Shown here piece after piece: positions 13,996-20,484 of a DNA stretch of 20,484 bases (position 1 is the stretch's first letter; each line of letters opens with the position of its first letter). Origin of the DNA: a virus; the IMG/VR virus record IMGVR_UViG_3300025647_000352, positions 1 to 20,484 of that record. One strand, given 5' to 3'. The notes under the pieces are model-generated. The model ran no database searches. It saw only the letters and a program-made list of their open reading frames with translations, and was not told the DNA's origin. Both the position numbers and the translations under genes were made by a program.

Positions 13996-14859
13996 ATGAC
14001 TACTGAAATTATCGAACAACCTAAGTCTGTAATGATTAACCCTAACTACACCAAGCGTAGAAACCGTGATCGTATTGAGCAAGATGAAAAAGAACTAGAA
14101 GAACTCATGGGTAAGGAACCAGAGGAGCAAGAGGAAGATGAGGCTCAAACTCCCGAAGAAGACAGTTCTGAGGAGACACCCAGTTCTAAAGAAGAACAAA
14201 CCTTTAAGAAACGCTACGGTGACCTTCGAAGGTTTGTAGCTCAAAAGGAAAAGGAATGGGAAGAAAAGCTTGAGCAGGCTAAGGAAGCTAAAGGTGGTTT
14301 CGCTCCACCTAAGTCTAATGAAGACCTAGAAGCTTGGGCTAAGAAGTATCCTGATGTAGCTGGTATCGTTGAGTCTATTGCTGCTCGTAAAGCCCAGGAG
14401 ATGTTCGAAAAGACAAGCAACCGGTTTAAAGAGTTGGATGAACTCACCTACGAGACTAAACGTAGTAAAGCAGAGACATCTATCCGTGAGGTACACCCAG
14501 ACTTTGATACTCTGAAGAACTCTGATGGTTTCCACGACTGGGCTGAGGAGCAACCTAAGTGGATTACTGACGCTCTGTATGACAACCAAGATGATGCTCG
14601 GGCTGTTATCCGTGTTATTGATCTTTACAAAGTAGACAAAGGGATGACTCCAGTTGCTAAAAAAGCTAAAGCTAAAGATGCTGCTGCAGATGTATCAGCT
14701 AAACAATCTTCACCTAAACTTGATCCAGATGGCAGTTCTACTCGTATCAAAGAGTCCGATGTAGTTAAGATGAGCGACAAAGAGTTTGAGAAGAACTACG
14801 ATAAGATCATGGAGGCACAGGCAAAAGGTACTTTTGTCTACGATATTACCAAAAGGTAG
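13996..14859 (+). CDS. Scaffolding protein (probable)
   Basis: A 287-residue, highly charged protein preceded by a strong AAGGAGAAC ribosome site. The N-terminal 75 residues are very acidic (EQDEKELEEL, EEQEEDEAQTPEEDSSEE). A long Lys/Glu coiled coil follows (YGDLRRFVAQKEKEWEEKLE). The C-terminus has a helical stretch (KMSDKEFEKNYDKIMEAQAK). Charge pattern and position directly before the coat gene fit a scaffold that guides procapsid assembly and then leaves. The stop codon abuts the -35 box of the coat promoter. Confidence 0.82.
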   Translation: MTTEIIEQPKSVMINPNYTKRRNRDRIEQDEKELEELMGKEPEEQEEDEAQTPEEDSSEETPSSKEEQTFKKRYGDLRRFVAQKEKEWEEKLEQAKEAKGGFAPPKSNEDLEAWAKKYPDVAGIVESIAARKAQEMFEKTSNRFKELDELTYETKRSKAETSIREVHPDFDTLKNSDGFHDWAEEQPKWITDALYDNQDDARAVIRVIDLYKVDKGMTPVAKKAKAKDAAADVSAKQSSPKLDPDGSSTRIKESDVVKMSDKEFEKNYDKIMEAQAKGTFVYDITKR

Positions 14860-14887
14860 TTGACAATACAAAGTCTACCGATATAAC
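14860..14887 (+). promoter_or_regulatory. Promoter of the coat cassette
   Basis: TTGACA (14860-14865) and TATAAC (14882-14887) are 16 bases apart, the same architecture as the promoters at 2701 and 2903. The -35 box begins the base after the scaffold stop codon. Transcription would begin near 14894 and give a leader of about 205 bases before the coat ATG. Confidence 0.75.
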
Positions 14888-15098
14888 TACGGGTACAAAC
14901 TAGGGAGCCCCGAAAGGATACCTCCCTAGTTAACCCTATTCACAATTCTAAAAAGCTTAATCGTTAGTATAAGACCTACCTGATAAAGTACGGGCCTCAA
15001 GAATCCTTAGCGGGAGTATTGACACCCCTGAAACATTCAGCCTCTTAGAAAAACATCTAGCTATCATAAGCCTAAATAATATCGAGGAGGATAATGAT
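14888..15098 (+). promoter_or_regulatory. Coat gene leader with 5' hairpin
   Basis: AACTAGGGAG (14898-14907) and CTCCCTAGTT (14922-14931) are a perfect 10-base inverted repeat with a 14-base loop, starting about four bases after the expected transcription start. There is no T-run, so a stabilising 5' mRNA hairpin is more likely than a terminator. The rest of the leader holds no gene that I can support and ends in GAGGAGG (15084-15090), the strongest ribosome site in the window. Confidence 0.6.
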
Positions 15099-16172
15099 AT
15101 GGCTTTTCCAAGTGTAGCAGGACATGGTAACCTACCCAATGGTAACTTCAGCTCTGTAATCTATTCTAAAAAAGTACAGCTTGCATTCCGCAAAGCTACA
15201 GTTGTTGGTGACATTACTAACAGCGATTACTTCGGTGAAATCTCCGCTCAAGGTGATACTGTTCGTATTATCAAAGAGCCTGAAATCTCTGTAAGTGACT
15301 ACAAGCGTGGCACTCAGATCACTGCTCAAGACCTGGACGACGAGGACTTCTCTCTGGTCATCGACAAAGCGAACTACTTTGCTTTCAAGACTGACGACAT
15401 TGAGACTGCTCACTCGCACGTTAACTTTATGGACCTGGCTACTAACCGTGCGGCTTATGTCTTGGCTGATAACCACGACCAAGAAGTTCTGGCATACCTC
15501 TCGGGTTATAAACAGTCAGTTAAGCACTCTGTTGGTGACACTGTAAACACGACTGTTAACGGCACCAAGGCAGTATCCACTGCTGGTTCTGACGAACTGC
15601 TTACAAGCATGAAGTTGAACAAAGGTAAGTTTGGTAACATCACGACTGTTTCTGCTGGTGATCACTCGATCCCTGTAGCTGCTCGTCTCCCTGGTGCAAC
15701 CGCTCTGCCTACTGCTTATGTCTCCCCGGTTATGTTGATTAACCGTATGGGTCGTTTGCTGGATCAACAGAACGTTGACAAAGCTGGTCGTTGGATTGTC
15801 ATTGATCCTATCATGATGGAAATCTTGATGGATGAAGACTCTCGGTTCCTTAACGCAGACTTCGGTGATTCTGGTGCTCTGCGTAACGGTCTGGTTCTGA
15901 ACAACTGGAATGGTTTCCGTGTCTATTCTTCTAACAACCTCCCCGCTGTTGGTGGTGGTGCTGGTACTACTGGTACAGCCAACCAGAATACAGACTTCGG
16001 TGTGATTGTTGCTGGTCATGACTCGGCTATCGCTACTGCTGAACAGATCAACAAGACTGAAACTTACCGTGACCAGGATTCGTTCGCTGACGTTGTGCGT
16101 GGTATGCACCTCTACGGTCGTAAGATTCTTCGCCCTGAAGCAATCGTTACTGCTAAATATAACCTCGCATAA
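15099..16172 (+). CDS. Major capsid (coat) protein
   Basis: A 357-residue protein starting MAFPSVAGHGNLPNGNFSSV. It has the sequence flow of HK97-fold coat proteins of podoviruses: an N-arm, then a VVGDITNSDYFGEISAQGDTV strand region, ITAQDLDDEDFSLVIDKANY, helical DLATNRAAYVLADNHDQEVL (spine-like), and P-domain strands (WIVIDPIMMEILMDEDSRFL). Context is decisive: scaffold before, decoration protein after, own promoter, strongest ribosome site, and unusually regular codon use, as expected for the most abundant protein. An ATG at 15094 is in another frame and is ignored. Confidence 0.92.
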   Translation: MAFPSVAGHGNLPNGNFSSVIYSKKVQLAFRKATVVGDITNSDYFGEISAQGDTVRIIKEPEISVSDYKRGTQITAQDLDDEDFSLVIDKANYFAFKTDDIETAHSHVNFMDLATNRAAYVLADNHDQEVLAYLSGYKQSVKHSVGDTVNTTVNGTKAVSTAGSDELLTSMKLNKGKFGNITTVSAGDHSIPVAARLPGATALPTAYVSPVMLINRMGRLLDQQNVDKAGRWIVIDPIMMEILMDEDSRFLNADFGDSGALRNGLVLNNWNGFRVYSSNNLPAVGGGAGTTGTANQNTDFGVIVAGHDSAIATAEQINKTETYRDQDSFADVVRGMHLYGRKILRPEAIVTAKYNLA

Positions 16173-16184
16173 GGAGACTAGACA

Positions 16185-16676
16185 ATGGCTACTATTACAA
16201 CTCTAGCACGTCCTGAAGGCGGTAAAGGGAGTCCATCTCGGAAGCCCTACCTGGTGGAAGTCGAGATTGATCTCGCTGCTGCTGCTACCGCTAAGGGCAG
16301 TGCTCTCGCTGCTAACGATGTCATCGAAGCAATTACTGTCGGTGCTAACACCGCTGTAATGTTTGCTGGTATCGAAGTCATTACTGCACCTGCTGGTGGT
16401 ACCACTGGGTCTGTTGACCTGGGTATTACTGGTGGTGACGTAGATGCCTTCGTTGATGGTTTTGCAATCACTGGTGCTGCTGCAGGAGCTTATGCTGCTC
16501 TGGCTAACACCGCTACACCTATTATTGTAGCTGCTGGTGGTACCATTGATGCACTGCTGCTCGGGACTACTCCAGATACCTCTGGTAAGCTCCGTGTCTT
16601 TGCGTACCTGATGGACGTTGATGGTCTTGGTGGAGTAAAGTCTGCAGATGAAGTAGACCGCGACACTCTGGCCTAA
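16185..16676 (+). CDS. Head decoration-type protein, 163 aa
   Basis: It follows the coat gene by 12 bases with an AAGGAG ribosome site. The product is small, Ala/Gly/Thr/Val rich and strand-like (ITVGANTAVMFAGIEVITAP, TGSVDLGITGGDVDAFVDGF, GKLRVFAYLMDVDGLGG). This composition and the shared promoter and terminator with the coat gene fit a capsid decoration or head-stabilising protein made in similar amounts. No precise family can be named from sequence alone. Confidence 0.78.
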   Translation: MATITTLARPEGGKGSPSRKPYLVEVEIDLAAAATAKGSALAANDVIEAITVGANTAVMFAGIEVITAPAGGTTGSVDLGITGGDVDAFVDGFAITGAAAGAYAALANTATPIIVAAGGTIDALLLGTTPDTSGKLRVFAYLMDVDGLGGVKSADEVDRDTLA

Positions 16677-16684
16677 CTACCTTT

Positions 16685-16725
16685 AGGGACTACCTCTGGC
16701 TAACTACAGGGGTAGTCCCTTTTTC
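16685..16725 (+). terminator. Intrinsic terminator after the coat cassette
   Basis: AGGGACTACC (16685-16694) pairs with GGTAGTCCCT (16711-16720) over ten bases and the stem extends by TCTG with CAGG, leaving an eight-base loop. A TTTTT run follows directly. It is the only clear intrinsic terminator in the window. No promoter is visible before the next gene at 16745, so it must let some transcription through. Confidence 0.9.
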
Positions 16726-16744
16726 TTATTGATAGAGAGATTAC

Positions 16745-17476
16745 ATGGCGTTTGATTACCTTGGACTAGTAAACGATGTGTGTGGAAGAGTTAATGAAAC
16801 TCCTTTGACTGCATTAAACTTCTCGTCTGCTGTGGGGTTCTACTCTACGGCTAAAGAAGCTATTAACTCTTCTATCCGTGATCTGAACCAACAGGCTTTC
16901 CAGTGGCCTTTCAATCATACAGACTACAATGAGACTCTTGTTGCTGGTACCAGTCGGTACTCTTATCAAGCAGACACTAAGTCTGTAGACTACGATTCAT
17001 TTCGTATTCAGCGTAATGATACCTTCGGTAATACCACTGTGTCTTTGAAGATTATCGACTACGATGAATACCTCCAGAACTTTATTGACGCTGAGTACGA
17101 CACCACTAACGAGTCTATTAGAGATGTCCCTAAGTATGTCTTCAGGGCTCCTAACCAGAAGTATGGTGTCTACCCTGTACCTGACCAAGCGTACACTTTG
17201 TCCTATGAGTACTACTCTCTACCCACTGACCTAGCTTCAGCTACAGATATTCCTTCTTCTCCTGTAGCCTTTCGTCATATTATAGTTGACGGGGCGATGT
17301 ATTACGTGTATCATTTCAGAGGGGATGTTGAGGCAGCGGATAGAATCCAAGCTAAGTTCCTTGATGGTATCAAGAAGATGCGTATCATTTATATCAATAA
17401 CGACTATGAGTACGTTAGAGACACTCGGCTTCCCGATAGGTCTCCTTATGGTGCAACAACACTGAGAACAAGTTAA
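16745..17476 (+). CDS. Head-to-tail adaptor / tail tubular protein A-like
   Basis: A 243-residue protein, starting MAFDYLGLVNDVCGRVNETP, with the texture of T7 gp11-like and P22 gp4-like adaptors: an N-terminal helix bundle (STAKEAINSSIRDLNQQAFQ WPFNH), then strand-rich middle (LVAGTSRYSYQADTKSVDYD SFRIQRND) and PKYVFRAPNQKYGVYPVPDQ, and a C-terminal helix pair (FRHIIVDGAMYYVYHFRGDV EAADRIQAKFLDGIKKM). It would sit between portal and tail tube. Its stop overlaps the next start by one base. Confidence 0.88.
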   Translation: MAFDYLGLVNDVCGRVNETPLTALNFSSAVGFYSTAKEAINSSIRDLNQQAFQWPFNHTDYNETLVAGTSRYSYQADTKSVDYDSFRIQRNDTFGNTTVSLKIIDYDEYLQNFIDAEYDTTNESIRDVPKYVFRAPNQKYGVYPVPDQAYTLSYEYYSLPTDLASATDIPSSPVAFRHIIVDGAMYYVYHFRGDVEAADRIQAKFLDGIKKMRIIYINNDYEYVRDTRLPDRSPYGATTLRTS

Positions 17477-19455
17477 TGCCTACACGCTGGGAAACATTCC
17501 CTGTAGAGCTCTCTGGTGGTCTGGTCTCTAATATGTCTCGGCTTCAACAAGGAGCCAAGCAACCAGGTTCAGCTAGAATCCTACAGAACTTTGAGCCATC
17601 CGTAAAGGGTGGCTATCGGCGTATTAATGGGTTCACTAAGTATGACTCAACTATTGTTCCTCCTTACGGTCTTGTCCTTGTACAGGGCTCAGGACAAACA
17701 GGGACAACACTTGTTGTAGCTAACATCCATGAAGCCCCCTCTGTTGACGATAGTTTTACTATTACTATCGCAGGGGTTCCTGGTACCTACACTGTTACTG
17801 GTGTGTCTTACAACGCTACAAACAAAGAAGCCAGTCTTACCATTACACCTACCCTTGCTGCTTCCCCTGCGGATAAAGCTGATGTGACCTTTCTCTCTGG
17901 GGCTTCTCGTATCGAGGGTGTTTTCTATTCCGCTGGCCTTAACAAGGCGTATGTACTCCGTGGTGGTGCTATCTGGTCTAGTGAAGGTTCAGGTTGGACT
18001 CTAGTTAACGTGGAGGACTACGGTACTACTCTTGTTAAAGGGGGTTCTCAGACAGGTACAACTTTAGTTATGGATGGCTTTGCTTCCGATACGTACTTAC
18101 CTGAAGCTGGGGATACACTTGTTATTGCTGGAGTTGAGAAGGTCTACACAGTCCTTACTCTAGTAGGCTCTGCAGGTGGTAACGCTACCCTGACTATTTA
18201 TCCAGCCCTAGCTTCTACTCCTGCTGACAATGCTGTGATTACCTTTAGAGCTAGTACTCACCAAGGTGGAACTAAAGCAAGGTTCACTGAGTTTAACTTT
18301 GATGGTAACTTTAAGGTTGTTATGGTAGATGGCTCTAATGAACCTGCTATTATTTCGGATGCTGGTTATCGTAGAATCAAGAACGGTAGTGACACTGACG
18401 GTGCTCAATACGTAGAAGAGTTTAAAGACCATTTGTTCTTTGCTAAAGATGACCTAGTAGCTTTTAGTGCTCCTTTTGAAGAAGAGAACTTTACCCCTGC
18501 TGATGGTGCAGGTAGCTACAGACTCCCTAACAACTGCACGGGGTTGATTACCTTCCGTGACCAGTTGATTAATTTCTCTGAGACAGCTATTCGTAGGCTT
18601 CAGGGTTCCAGTGTGTCTGACTTCACCCTTACATCCATTGCTAATAACTTTGGGTGTATCTCTGGGGATACTGTCCAAGAGGTTGGTGGTGACATCATGT
18701 TCCTTGGTCCTGACGGTGTGAGGTTCCTTGGTGCTACTGAACGTATCGGTGACTTTAACTTGTCCCTTGCTTCACGTCAGGTACAGACTAACTTCACCTC
18801 CTTTATTGATCCTTTGAGTGATTACACTTCTTGTGTTGTTAGAGAAAAGAACCAATACCGTATCTTTAAGTATCGTACTGGTCTTATCAAGGTAGACTCT
18901 GAGGGTTACATTGGTTCTCAGTTCTTGGACCAGAATGCTCAGAGTATTAACTGGTCATTGACTAAAGGTATCAAAGCTTACCGTTCTTCCTCTACCTACA
19001 CCAGGGATGAAGAAATAGTCTTGTTTAGTAACGATGATGAGTATCTCTATAGGATGGAATCAGGTATTAATTTCGATGGTGTAGATATCCAAGCATTGTT
19101 CTACACTCCGTTTATGTCTGTTAATGATCCATCATTCCGTAAGACTGCTTATAAAGCTACAACTTACCTAGACCCTGAGGGTATCTATAACGGGGTTCTA
19201 ACCCTGAAGTATGATTTCAACTCACCCACTAAGGTACAACCTACGTTCCTTCCTATAGTAGGTGGTAACTCCTTTGCTATCTTTGGTGAAGCTATCTACG
19301 GTGTATCTGAGTTTGGTGGCCTACCTGAGACAAGGGTTACAAACCAAACAGTTGGTTCATTCTTCACAGTAAGTTTTCAATATGAGTTTGAAGGTGGTGC
19401 ACCTTTTGTTCTCGATACAATTATCTTAGAATACTCCACGGAGGATAGAAAATAA
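17476..19455 (+). CDS. Tail tubular protein B / tail stabilisation-like
   Basis: A 659-residue protein with the N-terminus typical of podovirus nozzle or stabilisation proteins (LSGGLVSNMSRLQQGAKQPG SARILQNFEPSVKGGYRRIN GF), a beta-propeller-like body, and a C-terminal FYTPFMSVNDPSFRKTAYKA strand region. It would form the tail nozzle below the adaptor and carry the fibres. An internal duplication is visible: residues about 70-143 and 188-261 share QTGTTLV, an IAGV-x-YTV core, LTI-xPxLA-xxPAD and a final VTF/ITF strand. The two copies are inserted in the N-terminal third around an HLRGG-like propeller strand. Confidence 0.87.
   Translation: MPTRWETFPVELSGGLVSNMSRLQQGAKQPGSARILQNFEPSVKGGYRRINGFTKYDSTIVPPYGLVLVQGSGQTGTTLVVANIHEAPSVDDSFTITIAGVPGTYTVTGVSYNATNKEASLTITPTLAASPADKADVTFLSGASRIEGVFYSAGLNKAYVLRGGAIWSSEGSGWTLVNVEDYGTTLVKGGSQTGTTLVMDGFASDTYLPEAGDTLVIAGVEKVYTVLTLVGSAGGNATLTIYPALASTPADNAVITFRASTHQGGTKARFTEFNFDGNFKVVMVDGSNEPAIISDAGYRRIKNGSDTDGAQYVEEFKDHLFFAKDDLVAFSAPFEEENFTPADGAGSYRLPNNCTGLITFRDQLINFSETAIRRLQGSSVSDFTLTSIANNFGCISGDTVQEVGGDIMFLGPDGVRFLGATERIGDFNLSLASRQVQTNFTSFIDPLSDYTSCVVREKNQYRIFKYRTGLIKVDSEGYIGSQFLDQNAQSINWSLTKGIKAYRSSSTYTRDEEIVLFSNDDEYLYRMESGINFDGVDIQALFYTPFMSVNDPSFRKTAYKATTYLDPEGIYNGVLTLKYDFNSPTKVQPTFLPIVGGNSFAIFGEAIYGVSEFGGLPETRVTNQTVGSFFTVSFQYEFEGGAPFVLDTIILEYSTEDRK
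17683..18258 (+). repeat. Duplicated domain in the tail tubular B-like gene
   Basis: Bases 17683-17904 and 18037-18258 encode two homologous stretches of about 74 residues, 118 residues apart. They share QTGTTLV at the start, (T/L)(I/V)(T)IAGV in the middle and LTI-(T/Y)P-(T/A)LA-(A/S)-(S/T)PAD near the end. The DNA itself is well diverged, so the duplication is old. Confidence 0.75.
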
Positions 19456-20484
19456 ATGACAGGATACGTAAGGAACGATACCTCAAACAACATCGCTGAC
19501 GGTAACGTTGTCAACGCTGCTGACTTTGACGGTGAGTTCGATGCCATTGAGTCTGCCTTTGTAGCAGCTACTGGTCATACACATGATGGTACTGCTGCTG
19601 AGGGTGGTGCTATCACTGTCACTGGTCCTGCTCAGGATTATGTCTCCGGTGCTGGTGACTTCTCCCCTAAGACTGACTCAACGTACACTCTTGGTACAAC
19701 GGGTGTACGGTGGTCTACAGGTTACCTAGATAACTTGGTACTCACTACCGCCCTACCAGTCACTGAAGGCGGCACAGGGTCTACCTCAGCGAGTGCAGCA
19801 CGTGCTTCACTTGGTGTTGCTATTGGTTCTGATGTGCAGGCATGGTCTGCTGTGCTCGACGGTACTACTGCAAGCTTCACCACAGCGGATGAAACTAAAC
19901 TAGATGGCATCGAGGCTCTTGCTGATGTCACCGATACGACTAACGTAACTGCTGCTGGTGCCTTGATGGACTCGGAGGTTACTTCTCTATCGGGTATCAA
20001 GACACTTGTTGTACCTGCAAGCACAACCATCAGTACCTACGGTGCTACTCTGGTTGATGATGCTGATGCAGCTACTGCTAGGACTACCCTTGGTCTTGGT
20101 ACTCTGTCTACTCAGAACTCTGGTACTGTCAGTATCACTGGTGGTTCTATCACAGGTATTACTGACCTAGCTGTAGCTGATGGTGGTACTGGTTCCAGTA
20201 CTGCTGCTGGTGCTCTGGTTAACCTTGGTCTCACTGCCACTGCCGCAGAGTTGAATACCCTTGACGGTATCACAGCTACTGTGACTGAATTGAACTATAC
20301 CGATGGTGTGACCTCAAATATCCAAACCCAGCTTGATGCTAAGGCTCCTGACAACGAGCTAACACAGCTCGAAGTAGAAGACGACACGTCCACGGTATTC
20401 GGGCAGGTGTCGGGGGAGCGGTTGGGGCAGGCGGGCGTTGTCAGCTTTACGGCGCAGGAACAACAGATCGGCGTGGGGCAGACT
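19456..20484 (+). CDS. Tail fibre protein, C-terminus beyond the right edge
   Basis: The frame is open from 19456 to the window end (343 codons). The N-terminus (MTGYVRNDTSNNIADGNVVN AADFDGEFDAIESAFV) and THDGT segment are those of podovirus fibres that attach to the tail. The shaft is repetitive: TEGGTGSTSASAARASLGV and ADGGTGSSTAAGALVNLGL, ADVTDTTNVTAAGALMDSEV, AELNTLDGITATVTELNYTDGV, SNIQTQLDAKAP. These repeats are shared widely among phage fibres. From about base 20355 the DNA becomes GC-rich and the protein style changes (VEDDTSTVFGQVSGERLGQA), marking the start of an exchanged distal part. It would bind the host receptor. Confidence 0.9.
   Translation, partial: MTGYVRNDTSNNIADGNVVNAADFDGEFDAIESAFVAATGHTHDGTAAEGGAITVTGPAQDYVSGAGDFSPKTDSTYTLGTTGVRWSTGYLDNLVLTTALPVTEGGTGSTSASAARASLGVAIGSDVQAWSAVLDGTTASFTTADETKLDGIEALADVTDTTNVTAAGALMDSEVTSLSGIKTLVVPASTTISTYGATLVDDADAATARTTLGLGTLSTQNSGTVSITGGSITGITDLAVADGGTGSSTAAGALVNLGLTATAAELNTLDGITATVTELNYTDGVTSNIQTQLDAKAPDNELTQLEVEDDTSTVFGQVSGERLGQAGVVSFTAQEQQIGVGQT

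Noticed and set aside
14898-14931. Terminator between scaffold and coat genes
   Set aside because: The stem is perfect but is followed by AACCCTATT rather than a T-run, and it starts at the expected transcription start of the coat promoter.
15019-15047. Second coat promoter starting with TTGACA
   Set aside because: The -35 box is perfect, but CCTCTT or CTCTTA at the expected -10 position does not resemble TATAAT.
15516-16109. Minus-strand 197-codon frame
   Set aside because: It is the complementary shadow of the coat gene, made possible by its regular codon use.

Overview
The window is a genome segment of a short-tailed (podovirus-like) double-stranded DNA phage of a Gram-negative host. The host type is inferred from the lysis genes: an amidase, a holin-like membrane protein and a lipoprotein with the layout of a unimolecular spanin. 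The gene set (two maturation genes, large terminase, portal, scaffold, coat, decoration protein, two tail-tube/adaptor proteins, repetitive tail fibre) and small proteins such as a DUF6321-like one resemble phages known mostly from marine and aquatic bacteria. The exact host cannot be read from the sequence. No integrase or repressor gene is visible here.

Layout. (1) Positions 1-1265 carry three leftward genes: a pentapeptide-repeat protein that runs off the left edge, a 42-residue protein with a strong ribosome site, and a 182-residue protein. (2) Positions 1266-2942 are mostly non-coding and look like a control region. They hold eleven AGTGT/ACACT motifs in about 250 bases, a 22-base direct repeat, a consensus promoter flanked by seven copies of the dyad TACT-N3-AGTA, and a second promoter just before the first rightward gene. 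(3) Positions 2943-5144 are a tightly packed lysis and small-protein operon with many one-base stop/start overlaps. (4) Positions 5148-6180 carry two genes whose base composition differs from the neighbours. The change falls inside the first gene, so it looks like a mosaic insertion. (5) Positions 6221-14859 carry the packaging and head genes: small terminase, a helix-turn-helix protein, large terminase, portal, a small protein, a 1065-residue protein with an HELQH zincin domain, and the scaffold. (6) Positions 14860-16725 are a self-contained coat cassette: strong promoter, leader hairpin, coat gene, decoration gene, intrinsic terminator. (7) Positions 16745-20484 carry the two tail-tube/adaptor genes and a tail fibre that runs off the right edge.

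How it fits together. Rightward transcription probably starts at the two promoters near 2.7-2.9 kb and runs through lysis, packaging and head genes. The coat genes get extra transcription from their own promoter and a limiting terminator, much as T7 isolates gene 10. The most unusual items are the TACT-N3-AGTA operator array, the predicted injected metalloprotease-like protein, the pentapeptide-repeat gene hidden in what first looks like a satellite repeat, and the composition breaks in the two candidate adhesin genes.
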